Positions 34,747 through 43,837 of a stretch of DNA of 64,000 nucleotides are shown piece after piece; within the stretch, counting starts at the first letter, position 1, and each line of letters opens with the position of its first letter. The stretch lies in the NCBI GenBank assembly GCA_018368455.1, contig JAGZEG010000015.1, positions 9,943-73,942 on the forward strand, given 5' to 3'. Made by a program: the position numbers and the translations under genes. This stretch comes from Coriobacteriia bacterium (GTDB taxonomy: Bacteria > Actinomycetota > Coriobacteriia > Coriobacteriales > UMGS124). The notes under the pieces were generated by a model, which did not search any database, had not been told where the DNA came from, and worked only from the letters and a program-made list of their open reading frames with translations.

Positions 34747-35143
34747 GGCGTCCGAGATAGCGTGAACCACGCGGGGCCGTCTGCCGAAGGTGGCGGGCGG
34801 CCCCTTTTTTCGTGGCGCGAGAAGTGGGTCGCGAAACCGAACCACCTGCGCAGCCGAAGTCTGCGGGCTTTGAAAGCCGACGAAAGCTAGACGGACAAGA
34901 AAGCGAGTCGTGCATGGGGCTGCTTGAGGAAGTAGCGAGCCCGAAATGTAACAGCCTACAGAAAAGTGAGGGAACGGATCACGAAAGGATGGATGCGATT
35001 AAGATCCTTCAAGAAGTTCAAGCCTAGCTAGTGACGTCTTTCGAATAGGGGCGTTCACGGGGGACATTCTTGGCCACGAAAGGGCCCTAAAGGTGCAGAT
35101 CATCCCTTCGGCCCGAATGCGTCCTCCGAGAAATCCCGCGCAG
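34747..35143. other. Intergenic region after reductase 2
   Basis: It contains the terminator at 34773-34810. The next 330 bp are lower in GC than the surroundings. A 71-codon plus-strand frame (34812-35027, ending LQEVQA) lacks a convincing ribosome site and could be a decayed gene fragment. Confidence 0.5.
34773..34810 (+). terminator. Rho-independent terminator of reductase 2
   Basis: GGGGCCG...TGCC pairs with GGCGGGCGGCCCC and is followed by six T. Confidence 0.85.
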
Positions 35144-36088
35144 CTACACGAGCATCGCGACGAGGGGGATCGTGGCGACGGAGGCGGCTATCGAGATGAA
35201 CGTGCCCTGCATCATCGGCTTGACGTCGGCACCGTAGAGCAGGCAGAACAGGACGCCGTTGCTCGCAACCGGCATAGCACAGCTCACGATGAGGACGCCG
35301 CGGGCGAGATCGTCGGTCAGCAGCGGGCCCAGCGCCACGAGCATCGCCAGCGGCACGACAAGCAGGCGGCACGCCGCCGTCACGTAGGCGCGCCAGTTGG
35401 TGAAGATGGAGCGCGGGTCGTACTGGGCCAGCGACGAGCCGACGACAAGCAGGGCCGCGGGCGTCGTAAAGTTGCCAACGACCTCGAGGCCATCGCCGAG
35501 AATCCCCAGGCTGTTGACGCCCAGCAACACGAGCACAAGCAGCACGACGCTCGAGACAAACGTCGGGTTGACGACGTCCTTTGCCATGCGGAGCAGTCGC
35601 CTCTTCAGCGGGAGCCGGCGCGTGCCCTCGCCTCCGCCGCGCACCATGGCGATGCCCAGCGAATACATGAACAGGTTGCACGGGATATTGGCGATGGCGG
35701 CGTAAATGAGCGCCTGTGGTCCAAATATCGCTGAGACGACCGGATATCCGATGAAGCCCACGTTGCCAAACGTGATCATAAAGCGATACGCGCCCGCCTC
35801 CGCCTGCGGGGCGCGCATGAGCAGCGGCGCCAGATACGCGACGGCGATGGCGATGAGATAGCCAAGCGTGCCCACGCCAACAAGCGCGAGCACGGTGGAC
35901 GGGTTGGGAAGCTCGCCGGTCGAGCCGACCGAGGCGATGAGCAGGCACGGCAGCGTGACGTTAAGGACGAGGCGCGAGATGGCGCTGCCGAGCTCGTCGC
36001 TCAGAAAGTCGAGCTTGCGCGCCACGAAGCCGACGGCGATCGGAACGCACAGCACGAGCATCTGGGAAAGGATATGCAGGAAGTCCAT
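35144..36088 (-). CDS. AEC-family (auxin efflux carrier-like) transporter
   Basis: The 314-residue protein starts at ATG 36088 (MDFLHILSQMLVLCVPIAVG); the ribosome site is weak. About ten hydrophobic segments are arranged as two five-helix halves, with family blocks NVTLPCLLIAS, FGNVGFIGYPV and, in the second half, SCAMPVASNGVLF. AEC transporters of bacteria move malate, lactate or other carboxylates. The substrate here is unknown. The gene is not obviously in an operon. Confidence 0.87.
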   Translation of the reverse strand: MDFLHILSQMLVLCVPIAVGFVARKLDFLSDELGSAISRLVLNVTLPCLLIASVGSTGELPNPSTVLALVGVGTLGYLIAIAVAYLAPLLMRAPQAEAGAYRFMITFGNVGFIGYPVVSAIFGPQALIYAAIANIPCNLFMYSLGIAMVRGGGEGTRRLPLKRRLLRMAKDVVNPTFVSSVVLLVLVLLGVNSLGILGDGLEVVGNFTTPAALLVVGSSLAQYDPRSIFTNWRAYVTAACRLLVVPLAMLVALGPLLTDDLARGVLIVSCAMPVASNGVLFCLLYGADVKPMMQGTFISIAASVATIPLVAMLV

Positions 36089-36378
36089 CGGGAGCAGCTC
36101 TCGCGCTATCGCGGGGCAAGGAGTCGCATTGACAGGTCCGCGCTCGCCACGTCACGCGTTCCGGGCCGCCGGCGCGGTGCGTGTGATTGCCCCGCAACGC
36201 ACGCATGGACCGCAGCAGCATCTCCCCCGCTCAAGGGCGGACCCTCGGCCCGCTCGGCGCCGGCAATCGTACCCCAACCCGCCCGGCGCGCACAATCGAT
36301 GAGGCCCGGACACGCCGTGGCGTCACAAAGAGGCAGGGGACACCGACCTCGCTTGGCCGGCGGCGACACGCGCGAATT

Positions 36379-36445
36379 AACGCAGCAGATGGCCCGCAAA
36401 ACCTTCGCCCCTGCGAGGCCGCGGCACGGCAGATGCAAGGCGGGC
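36379..36445. repeat. Family-3 palindromic element, rearranged copy A
   Basis: AACGCAGCAGATGG (36379-36392) is followed by GGCCCGC, and later CAGATGCAAGGCGGGCC (from 36430). The two signature blocks are present, but in the reverse order to copy C, paired through GGCCCGC/GCGGGCC. Confidence 0.5.
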
Positions 36446-36529
36446 CAAGGTGAAGCGTATTTACTGCGTGAGCCGAGGATCAGCGCGTCAGGTGCCATGC
36501 GAGCCAGAGCCGCCGGCCGGGCGCGTCAC

Positions 36530-36580
36530 GGTGCCCCAGATGCAAGCCCGGGCCCAACGCAGCAGATGGGGTGCCGCGAT
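36530..36580. repeat. Family-3 palindromic element, short copy B
   Basis: GGTGCCCCAGATGCAAGC, a CCCGGG core, then CAACGCAGCAGATGGGGTGCC. The two signature blocks flank a minimal stem, so it looks like copy C with the central hairpin deleted. Confidence 0.6.
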
Positions 36581-36592
36581 GAGAAGCGACCG

Positions 36593-36703
36593 CCCCTGGG
36601 GCGACGGGGTGGGCCAGATGCAAGGCAATCGGCGGCGCAGCGTATTGGACATACGTAAGCCGCCGATTAACGCAGCAGATGGCCTGCCCCGTCGCCCCAG
36701 GGG
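36593..36703. repeat. Family-3 palindromic element, full copy C, abutting a stop codon
   Basis: Perfect 17-bp ends, CCCCTGGGGCGACGGGG (36593-36609) and its inverse (36687-36703), enclose the blocks CCAGATGCAAGGC and AACGCAGCAGATGG. Inside these is a perfect 10-bp stem (AATCGGCGGC, 36627-36636, with 36659-36668) and a CGTAT/ATACG tip. It begins one base after the stop codon of the minus-strand gene at 36704, so it may terminate or protect that transcript. Confidence 0.8.
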
Positions 36704-37480
36704 TTACATGCCTTTGGAGGCGAGCCAAGAACTTAGCTTCGTGACGGGATGGACGGCGGAGACGGAGCCCGCGGCCTCCTCGCCACCGTGCGCCCCGCCG
36801 GAAGTGAACTCGGGATCGTCGCGGTAGCGATCCATCATGGCGCCCTGGAGCTCTTGAGCCGACGGCGGCGTCCAGGACAGGGCATTCGCGCCGGCCTCGA
36901 TCGTGCTCAGGATGGACGATGGCTTCGTACCGCCCGTCGCCACGACAGGCAGGTCGGGGTACTCCTCGCGAATCTGCCGCACAACATCGGGCGTCTCGCG
37001 GGCCGCGGCCACGTTGATGATGCGCGCGCCCGCCTCGATCTTCGCCCGGGCGATGTCGTCCCACTGAGTAATGGTCGCCATGACGGGAATGTCGACGATC
37101 GTCGCCACGTGCTGCACGGTCTCAACCGTCGACGGCGCGTTTAGCACGACGCCCATGACCCCCTGCATCTCGGCAAACATCGCCAGCTCGACGACGCGCT
37201 GGCCCGTAGTCGTACCGCCGCCAACACCGGTGAACACCGGGGCCTTCGCGACAGAGAGGATAGCCTGCGTGATCATGGGGTGCCCCGTGAAGGGATACAC
37301 CGCGAGTATGGCATCGGCATTCGTGTTGTGGATGACGGCGACGTCGGTGGAGTAGGCGAACGAGCGGATGCGGTGGCCGCGCACGACGATGCCGGTGCAG
37401 CCCCCGATCTCCTCAGGCACGCGGGCTGCCGATGAGCTGAGCCTTCCCTCGATGTGCACTGGTTCGATTGCCGTGCTCAT
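36704..37480 (-). CDS. TIM-barrel enzyme of unknown reaction
   Basis: The 258-residue protein starts at ATG 37480 after GAGGAGG; the longer frame lacks a ribosome site. The sequence fits a phosphate-binding TIM barrel: alternating strands AILAVYPF, PVFTGVGGGTTTG, GVMGVVLNAPS, PVMATITQWDD, RIINVAAARE and a C-terminal phosphate-site-like VVATGGTKPSSI followed by EAGANALSWTPPS. Related proteins in Firmicutes are usually annotated only as hydrolase. The pattern resembles 2-keto-3-deoxy-6-phosphogluconate aldolase-type barrels, but no catalytic Lys could be assigned, so the reaction is unknown. It is followed at once by a large hairpin. Confidence 0.7.
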   Translation of the reverse strand: MSTAIEPVHIEGRLSSSAARVPEEIGGCTGIVVRGHRIRSFAYSTDVAVIHNTNADAILAVYPFTGHPMITQAILSVAKAPVFTGVGGGTTTGQRVVELAMFAEMQGVMGVVLNAPSTVETVQHVATIVDIPVMATITQWDDIARAKIEAGARIINVAAARETPDVVRQIREEYPDLPVVATGGTKPSSILSTIEAGANALSWTPPSAQELQGAMMDRYRDDPEFTSGGAHGGEEAAGSVSAVHPVTKLSSWLASKGM

Positions 37481-37753
37481 GACAACCTCCTCGGCGTCTC
37501 GGAGACCTCGGGCGATGCGGACGCCAGGGAGCGGGCGCGAGAGCTCGGAGTCCAGCCTGGGCGCATCGATCAGCACGGACCGAGCACCCATCAACCTGCA
37601 GCTTTGTCGCCGAAAAGAGGCCCTGCCAGCTCCCACCGGCACAAAAGCCTCCCTATGATACCCAGAACCTATTCGTCTTCTTCCTCCTCCACGTCATCAC
37701 CGTGTAAGCAAAAGCGGCCTCTCAGCGTCTGAAGTCTGGCCAGTTTTTTCGGG

Positions 37754-37987
37754 TGTGCTAGGTCTTGCAAAAGTCTGGTCTAAAAATGGGCGCGGATTAC
37801 GGTTGTGCGAGGTTTGTGCGGAGCCCTCGTGCGCAGGGCGGAAGACCTACGCTACGCACAACCCTCCTACCTGCGGGTTTCTCGAGGCGCCCCAAGCCTG
37901 CGAGGCATAACCAGGCCCGCAAACCTTGCATAGCCGCAAATCGCGCCCGTTCTCAGACCCCCATTTTGCAAAACCTGGCACAACCGA
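37754..37987. repeat. Family-1 palindromic intergenic element, copy 2
   Basis: Same block order as 16141-16352: GGTCTTGCAAAA, AAAATGGGCGCGGATT, GTGCGAGGTTTG, centre CCTACCTGCGGGTTTCT, then inverted GCAAACCTTGCA, CGCGCCC and ATTTTGCAAAACC. Confidence 0.7.
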
Positions 37988-38041
37988 AAATCGGGGCCAC
38001 CTACTCCAGAGGAGGGCCTGGGCTCGCACGCCCCATCCCGC

Positions 38042-38081
38042 AAAAAACGAAACCGGGCGCCCCAACCTCGGAAGCGCCCGG
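38042..38081 (-). terminator. Rho-independent terminator of the Bce-type transporter
   Basis: On the minus strand, CCGGGCGC pairs with GGCGCCCGG, followed by TTTCGTTTTTT. Confidence 0.82.
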
Positions 38082-38106
38082 CCCGCAGGTCACTCGCTAT
38101 GCCTCG

Positions 38107-40290
38107 CTACTCGCGGCGCAGTGCCCTCTGGGCAACGCCGGCTCGCACGACACCACGCGAGACGCGGTACGTCACGAGCAGGTAGCCTCCGTACACGAGC
38201 ACGAACGCACCACCCGACATCAGCGCCGGCGTCGTGATGTCCATGTGGCCGAACAGCGCCACGACGTCGGTCACCACGTGCAGCGCCACGACGGAGTGGG
38301 CCAGCGCCACGAGCAGCGGCGCCACGAAGTACAGCAGCGTCTGGCGCAGCAGCGCGCGATACATGAGCCGCTCGGGACAACCAAGCTCGCCGAGCAGCCG
38401 GTAGCGGCCCGTCGCGTCGCTCGCCCCGGAGAGCTGCTGGATCGCCAGGATGGCGGCGCACGCGATCACGAGCACGAAGCCGATGTAGATGGCCAGGTAG
38501 CTCACAAGGCCCGACGTCGAGTTCGTCGTCTCGTAGGCATCGGCCCTCGACACCAGGATGTTCATGCGGCCCACGTCCACGCCCTCGTCGTTGTAGAGCC
38601 GCGTTGAATAGTCAGCCTGCACCTCGCTGAGCACCGCCTCGGCCTGCTCCTCCGAGACGCCGTCCGCATACATGAGGTTGAGGTAGCTGCCATAAGGAAG
38701 CCCCTGCCTGGCGATGTCATCAGGCACGATGAGCGTGCCGCCGTTCATGCCCATCGAGCTCGTCATGAAGCACGCCTCCGCGCCCGAAACGACGCCATCA
38801 CCCACGGGGTGCAGCTCGCGTCCTGCTACGACGGGCCGTGCGCCAGCACGCACCGCCGCGCGGAAGAAGTCCGCCAGAGACTCGCCACTGTCCGTCGAGA
38901 ACAAGCAGCCGTCCTCGCCTAGGTCGACGGGCTCGAGACCCTGCAGCGCGCGCATCTCGTTGTATTGCGTCTGGCCCATGAGCAGCATCGGCCGGCCGTC
39001 GTCGTAGTCGCTCGTGCCGTCGCCCACCTCTTCCGGGGTCTGGCCCGCCAGCGACGCACCGCTCACCCGCATCATCCACTGCACCGTCAGCATCCCCGGC
39101 TCAACAAGGTTCTCCGACGAGTAGATGTCAACCTGCGCCATCTTCGCCACGACGCTCGAGAGGTCCACGCCCTGCTCCGCCACAGCCTTCGCCAGGTCAA
39201 CGGGCTCGGTAGGCGCCGCCTCGGGCTTGCCCTCGGGGTTAATCGTCCCCTCGGGCACGATATCAGGCTCGTAGTAGACGCTCGAGATGCTCGCGTCGTA
39301 GGGCGTGTGGGACTCCATGCTGTCCATGAGCGTCGTGCAGATGGACAGGCCGCCCGTCACGCTCGTAATGGCAAGGAATAGCACCATCGAGATAACGGCC
39401 ATCGAGATCGACGTCGTGTTGATCTTGGCGTTGAGCTCGCGCATCGTGAAGGCGTTGAGGTCGCGCCAGTAAAAGCCCCGGGCGGCCTGGGTCGCCTTGA
39501 GCAGAAAGCCGCTTACCGCATAGAAGAACAGGATCGTGCCGACGACGACCATGACGGTCGTGATCGTGAACTGCGTGCCGGCGTCCGAGCTAGCATCTGT
39601 GATAGGCAGGCCGTCGCGCAGCAGGCGCACGTACGACCAGACAATGAGGGCGAGGCCCACGACGAACACGACGGCCATGACCGGCACGCTGCGCACCTTG
39701 ATGGCCTCGTTGACGCGATCGGCTCCCATGAGGTCGATGAGCTTGGAGCGGCGCAGCGTGAACAGGTTCATGACGAGCATGACCGCGAAGATGACGACGA
39801 AGCAGCCCAGCGTCAGCCCAAGGGCGCTCGGAGAGAAGCGAAACGCGAAGTACGTCACGTGGTCCTGGAACAGCGCCGCCGTCACGAACACAAGCAGCTG
39901 CGCCAGGATGAGGCCCACGACGATGCCCACGACGAAGGACGCGACGGAGGCGATGAGCGTCTCGAGCGTCAGCACACGCGCCACCTGGCCCGGGCGCATG
40001 CCGAGCACCTGGTAGAGACCGAGCTCGCGCTTGCGACGACGCACGAGGTAGTTGTTGGCGTACACCATGAGGAAGCCGAGCACGATGGCGAGGAAGATCG
40101 TCACGCCCGACAGGATGCCCGCCAGGCCCTTGATCATCTCGCTCGTGGACTCGAGCGAGAGGAAGTCCGCCTGGTCGGAGATTGTATTGAACGCGTAGAA
40201 CACAGCCACGCCCAGCACGAGCGTGACGAAGTAGATGGCAAAGTCACGAAACGAGCGGCGGACGTTGCCCCAGGCAAGCTTAAAGAGCAT
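38107..40290 (-). CDS. BceB-like FtsX-family ABC transporter permease
   Basis: The 727-residue protein starts at ATG 40290 (MLFKLAWGNVRRSFRDFAIY, the usual BceB opening); a GTG 12 bp upstream is possible. It overlaps the ATPase gene by 11 bases. Predicted topology is one helix, three helices, then two more plus a large extracellular domain (about 330-600), then a final FtsX helix triplet, as in BceB-type permeases. These work with BceA ATPases and BceS/BceR systems in resistance to cell-wall-active peptides such as bacitracin or nisin. The ligand here is unknown. Confidence 0.88.
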   Translation of the reverse strand: MLFKLAWGNVRRSFRDFAIYFVTLVLGVAVFYAFNTISDQADFLSLESTSEMIKGLAGILSGVTIFLAIVLGFLMVYANNYLVRRRKRELGLYQVLGMRPGQVARVLTLETLIASVASFVVGIVVGLILAQLLVFVTAALFQDHVTYFAFRFSPSALGLTLGCFVVIFAVMLVMNLFTLRRSKLIDLMGADRVNEAIKVRSVPVMAVVFVVGLALIVWSYVRLLRDGLPITDASSDAGTQFTITTVMVVVGTILFFYAVSGFLLKATQAARGFYWRDLNAFTMRELNAKINTTSISMAVISMVLFLAITSVTGGLSICTTLMDSMESHTPYDASISSVYYEPDIVPEGTINPEGKPEAAPTEPVDLAKAVAEQGVDLSSVVAKMAQVDIYSSENLVEPGMLTVQWMMRVSGASLAGQTPEEVGDGTSDYDDGRPMLLMGQTQYNEMRALQGLEPVDLGEDGCLFSTDSGESLADFFRAAVRAGARPVVAGRELHPVGDGVVSGAEACFMTSSMGMNGGTLIVPDDIARQGLPYGSYLNLMYADGVSEEQAEAVLSEVQADYSTRLYNDEGVDVGRMNILVSRADAYETTNSTSGLVSYLAIYIGFVLVIACAAILAIQQLSGASDATGRYRLLGELGCPERLMYRALLRQTLLYFVAPLLVALAHSVVALHVVTDVVALFGHMDITTPALMSGGAFVLVYGGYLLVTYRVSRGVVRAGVAQRALRRE

Positions 40291-41074
40291 CGGCGCCGTC
40301 ACCGCCGATCATCGCCACGACCTCCATGATGCGGTCGAAGAACTCCTTGCGCGTCGCCTGGCCGCGGACGACCTCCGTGAACACGCGGCCATCACGGATG
40401 AACACAACGCGACGGCAGTAGCTTGCGGCGAACGAGTCGTGCGTCACCATGACGATCGTGGCGCCGAGCTTGGCGTTCAGCATGTCGAAGCACTCGAGCA
40501 GCAGCTTGGCGTTCTTGGAGTCCAGAGCGCCCGTGGGCTCGTCGGCAAGCACGAGCTTGGGATCCGTCACGATGGCACGGGCCGCGGCGACGCGCTGGGC
40601 CTGGCCGCCCGAGACCTGGTAGGGATACTTGTCGAGCACCTGCTCGATGCCGAGCGTCGCGGCGATGGCCTCGACGCGCTCGCGAATCTGGCGCGCGGGG
40701 ACGCGGCCGATGGACAGCGGCAGCGCGATGTTCTCGCGGCAGGTGAGCGTGTCGAGCAGGTTGGCGTCCTGGAAGACGAAGCCGAGCTGCTCGCGGCGGA
40801 AGTCGGCCGAGGCGCGGGCGGACATGCGGGCGACGTCCGTGCCGTTGATGAGGATCTGGCCGCTCGTGGGACGATCGATCGTGGAGATGCAGTTGAGCAG
40901 CGTCGACTTGCCCGACCCCGACGGGCCCATGATGCCGAGGTAGTCGCCCTGCTCGACGCGCAGGGAGACGCCGTTGAGCGCGTGGGTCACGCTGTCGGAC
41001 GAGCCGCCGGTCGCGCGGCCCCTCCCACTCCCGTATGCCTTGTCGACGTTGATGACCTCGAGAACCGCTGGCAT
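40280..41074 (-). CDS. BceA-like ABC transporter ATPase
   Basis: The chosen start is ATG 41074, nine bases after AAAGGA; an ATG at 41083 abuts the ribosome site. The 264-residue protein has Walker A GPSGSGKST (50-58), Q-loop FVFQDANLL, signature VSGGQAQRVA, Walker B LVLADEPTGALD and switch VTHDSF. It powers the adjacent permease. A Gly/Ser-rich insertion (GSGRGRATGGSSDS, about 15-28) lies near the first strand. Confidence 0.92.
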   Translation of the reverse strand: MPAVLEVINVDKAYGSGRGRATGGSSDSVTHALNGVSLRVEQGDYLGIMGPSGSGKSTLLNCISTIDRPTSGQILINGTDVARMSARASADFRREQLGFVFQDANLLDTLTCRENIALPLSIGRVPARQIRERVEAIAATLGIEQVLDKYPYQVSGGQAQRVAAARAIVTDPKLVLADEPTGALDSKNAKLLLECFDMLNAKLGATIVMVTHDSFAASYCRRVVFIRDGRVFTEVVRGQATRKEFFDRIMEVVAMIGGDGADAL

Positions 41075-41260
41075 GGCTGGCATTCCTTTCTCACGCGTTT
41101 CGGTATGAGCATAAGGATGCCGGAGAGCCCGGCGCAAGACCATCGATTGCGCTTGCGTCTCGCTTACGAACGTGAAAGGTAAGGGCGCGAGCAAGAAGGC
41201 GTTGCGCCAGCGCCCTTGCCTCCCTACTATGGAACGCATTTCAACATGTGGGGAGGAAAG

Positions 41261-41845
41261 TTGACCGAACCTACCGCTTGGGGTGACGAAAGCATCCGCA
41301 TGTCGCTCAGCCCGCCATCGTACCTGCTGGCAGCCAGCTGGCCCGAGCCTGGCTATGAGCTTGATCTGGCTGAGTTCGAACGCATCAAGCCAAAGGGGGC
41401 GAGCAAGCTGCATTGGATGGATATGGATGCTCGACTCAAGCGGCAATCCATCCAGGCACTCTCTCGTCTTCCCATGCTTCATACACTCATCGTGGCAAAT
41501 GACCTGCCCGGCAAGAAACAGGAACGGGGTCGCAGGAAATGCCTTGAGGTTCTTCTGCCCGCACTTGAGACGAAGGGGATATCCCTTCTGATTCTCGAGA
41601 GCCGCGGCAGACTCAATGACAGCCGCGACATCGAGCTGCTTCTCTCGCTGCGCAGAAGCGGAGCTGTCTCTGAAATTGAGATTGATCACCGCAGGGGCTC
41701 TGACGACGAAACGCTCTGGGTTCCTGACCAGATTCTCGGGGCATTTGCCGAAATCGAGCTCGAAGGAAAGACTGGGCTCATATGCGCAGAGAATAATTGG
41801 GCAAAGATCTCGGAAAAGCTGGCCATTCTACAAGCAAGGCTATAA
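41261..41845 (+). CDS. DUF3800-like protein (RNase H-like fold), inserted within the Bce module
   Basis: The chosen start is TTG 41261, four bases after GGGGAGGAAAG; ATG 41246 overlaps that site and is the alternative. This gives about 194 residues. The N-terminus AWGDESIRM with YLLAASW, and the C-terminus LILESR, EIDHRRGSDDETLWVPDQ and LGAFAE, follow the pattern of DUF3800-related actinobacterial proteins with RNase H-like acidic residues. The function is unknown; relatives are often found near mobile or defence genes. GC content and codon use are visibly lower than in neighbours. It is oriented against the flanking transporter and sensor genes, which suggests acquisition. Confidence 0.65.
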   Translation: MTEPTAWGDESIRMSLSPPSYLLAASWPEPGYELDLAEFERIKPKGASKLHWMDMDARLKRQSIQALSRLPMLHTLIVANDLPGKKQERGRRKCLEVLLPALETKGISLLILESRGRLNDSRDIELLLSLRRSGAVSEIEIDHRRGSDDETLWVPDQILGAFAEIELEGKTGLICAENNWAKISEKLAILQARL

Positions 41846-41852
41846 AGACGTC

Positions 41853-41889
41853 GGAGCCGGGCCCCGTGAAACACGGGTAATCCGGCTCC
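41853..41889. terminator. Bidirectional hairpin between DUF3800-like gene and histidine kinase
   Basis: GGAGCCGG pairs with CCGGCTCC, with an inner CCCCGTG/CACGGG stem. It lies seven bases after the DUF3800-like stop and downstream of the convergent kinase. T runs are weak on both strands. Confidence 0.5.
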
Positions 41890-41968
41890 GGCTTCCAACC
41901 CCTCGCAAGGGGCGGCGTTGGCTCCATGATACACCATGTGAAAGCAACCCGGCAGAGGGGCCGGCGCC

Positions 41969-43051
41969 CTATTCGAACAGCTGCATACGGTTTGTGGGGA
42001 ACGTGATGTCGATGGCCGTCCAGGCGCCCGGGGCGCTCGACGCCTCCACGGTGAGGCCCATCTTCTCGCAGAGCTGGCGCACGAGGTAGAGACCGATGCC
42101 GGTCGACTTGGCGTGCGTACGGCCGTTCTCGCCGGTAAAGCCCTTGTCGAACACGCGCCCGATGTCGGCCGCCGATATGCCGCAGCCGTTGTCGCGCACC
42201 GTGAGCGTGACGCGCTCCGTCGCGCGGCCCTCGTCGTGGGAGGCTCCCTTGAAAAGCAGGCGCGGGCGCTCGGCAAGGTCGCCCACCGACCCAGAGGCGC
42301 GCCGATACTTGATGGCGTTGTCGATGAGCTGCCCCAAGACGAAGCCCATCCACTTGGGATCGGCAAACACCTCGTGCTCGAGACCCTCCATCTCGACGGC
42401 AACGCCCGCCTCGATGAGCGCATGCGCCCGGCTCTTCACCGCGTCGCCCACCATGCCGTGCAGCTCGCAGGAGCGCACGAGATAGTCGCGATCGACGGCC
42501 GTGGCCCGCGCAAAGAACAGCGCCTGCTCCACGAAGCCGTCGATGCGGGCGAGCTCGCGCGACAGGGAGCGCATCAGCCTCACGCTGTCGGGATCTCCCC
42601 CACCCTGCTCGCGCGCGTTCTCGATGAGGAGCTCCGCGGCAGCAAGCGGAGTCTTGACCTCGTGCACCCACGCCTCAACGAACTCGCGGTGCTCCGTCTC
42701 CCGCCGGCGCGCGTTTGCCACCTCAGCGTTCGCCGCGTGCGTCACGGCCTCCAGGGCGTCAGCGGCGATCTGGGCATGCGGAGAGTCGGGCCGCTCGACG
42801 TTGTCGGCCTTCACGAGAACGTCCGGCCCCTCGCCGTTTGCCACGCTGCGCATAGAGCGCCAGAACGCATGGTCATGCACAAAGTCGAGCGCGGCCGCCA
42901 CGACGAAGAACAGCAGCACCGTCAGCGTGATCAGCAGCGCGAGCTCCGCGCCCAGCGCCACCATGCGCAGCATGACGTAGAGGGCCGCCAGCCCCGCCAG
43001 GCACACGACGATGGGGATGGCCCGACCGCGCAGCCAGCTCAGCGGGCTCAT
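41969..43051 (-). CDS. BceS-like intramembrane-sensing histidine kinase
   Basis: The 360-residue protein starts at ATG 43051, overlapping the response regulator stop by four bases (ATGA). Two N-terminal helices (about 11-28 and 33-56) are separated by only a few residues, so almost nothing is exposed outside; this defines the intramembrane-sensing class. The phosphoacceptor is His130 in EAWVHEVKTPL. The ATPase domain has the N box QLIDNAIKY, DNGCGIS and STGIGLYLV. It should phosphorylate the upstream regulator in response to a signal relayed by the BceAB-like transporter. Confidence 0.9.
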   Translation of the reverse strand: MSPLSWLRGRAIPIVVCLAGLAALYVMLRMVALGAELALLITLTVLLFFVVAAALDFVHDHAFWRSMRSVANGEGPDVLVKADNVERPDSPHAQIAADALEAVTHAANAEVANARRRETEHREFVEAWVHEVKTPLAAAELLIENAREQGGGDPDSVRLMRSLSRELARIDGFVEQALFFARATAVDRDYLVRSCELHGMVGDAVKSRAHALIEAGVAVEMEGLEHEVFADPKWMGFVLGQLIDNAIKYRRASGSVGDLAERPRLLFKGASHDEGRATERVTLTVRDNGCGISAADIGRVFDKGFTGENGRTHAKSTGIGLYLVRQLCEKMGLTVEASSAPGAWTAIDITFPTNRMQLFE

Positions 43052-43731
43052 ACGGAGTAGCCCAGGCCGCGGTGCGTCGTCAGGTAGTCCGTCACGCCGA
43101 TGCCGCCCAGCGTCGAACGCAGGCGGTTCACGTTCACGGTCAGCGTGTTGTCATCGATGAAGGCGTCGGAGTTCCAAAGCTCGCACATCAGGTCCTCGCG
43201 CGAGACGATCCGCCCCGCGTGGCGCATGAGCATGGCAAGGATGCGCAGCTCGTTCTTCGTGAGCTCGACAGAGGCACCAGCGCGCGGGCCCTTCGTGCAC
43301 GTGGCCTGCGAGCGAGCCAGGTCAAGCGAGACGCCGTTGTGCTCGAGGACGCGCCCCTGCTCCTGGGCGCCCTGCACTCGGCGCAGCAGCGCGTCAATGT
43401 GGGCCATGAGCACCTGGCCGTTGTAAGGCTTGCTCACGAAGTCGTCGGCGCCCATCGTCATGGCCATGAGCTCGTCGAGGTCCGTCGTGCGGCTCGTGAC
43501 GACGATAACCGGCACGCTCGAGACCTGGCGCAGCTCGCGGCAGACGTACTGGCCGTCCGTGCCCGGCAGCGAGAGGTCGAGCAGCACGAGGTCGGGGGCC
43601 GCCGCAACGATGTCGTCGACGAGGTGGTCGAAGCGCGTCGCGCTCGTCGTCATGTGGCCATTGCGCTGCAGCAGGCGCGTGAGTTCGCCGCAGATGGTGG
43701 GGTCGTCCTCGACGACATAGATGCGCGCCAT
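43048..43731 (-). CDS. OmpR-family response regulator (BceR-like)
   Basis: The 227-residue protein starts at ATG 43731 after GAGGAGG. The receiver domain has acidic residues EDD (8-10), phosphoacceptor Asp52 in LLDLSLPG and the conserved Lys in FVSKPYNG. The C-terminal winged helix includes LTKNELRILAMLM and TLTVNVNRLR. It is co-translated with the kinase and probably controls the transporter genes beyond the inserted DUF3800-like gene. Confidence 0.92.
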   Translation of the reverse strand: MARIYVVEDDPTICGELTRLLQRNGHMTTSATRFDHLVDDIVAAAPDLVLLDLSLPGTDGQYVCRELRQVSSVPVIVVTSRTTDLDELMAMTMGADDFVSKPYNGQVLMAHIDALLRRVQGAQEQGRVLEHNGVSLDLARSQATCTKGPRAGASVELTKNELRILAMLMRHAGRIVSREDLMCELWNSDAFIDDNTLTVNVNRLRSTLGGIGVTDYLTTHRGLGYSV

Positions 43732-43837
43732 GTAAGGCCTCCTCGAAGACGGCGCCAATGGGTGGCACGAGCCCGTCCATCATACGCCTGCGAGGCGCGG
43801 GGCACGAAGCGCAGCCGGGACCTGAGGGCCAGGACCG

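Larger units (their letters stand above)
36089..36703. other. Intergenic region packed with family-3 palindromes
   Basis: About 615 bp with no supported gene. It contains three versions of the family-3 element (about 36379-36445, 36530-36580 and 36593-36703). Apparent frames on both strands reflect symmetrical GC-rich DNA. Confidence 0.65.
37481..38106. other. Intergenic region with family-1 palindrome and terminator
   Basis: No supported gene. It contains the second family-1 element (37754-37987) and the terminator of the minus-strand transporter (38042-38081). Confidence 0.6.

Noticed and set aside
34812..35027. 71-codon plus-strand ORF in lower-GC DNA
   Set aside because: Possibly a gene remnant, but there is no convincing ribosome site, domain or neighbour support.
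36593..36703. Family-3 hairpins considered as tRNA-like or small RNA genes
   Set aside because: No tRNA arms, anticodon loop or CCA; expression cannot be judged from sequence, so they are listed as repeats.
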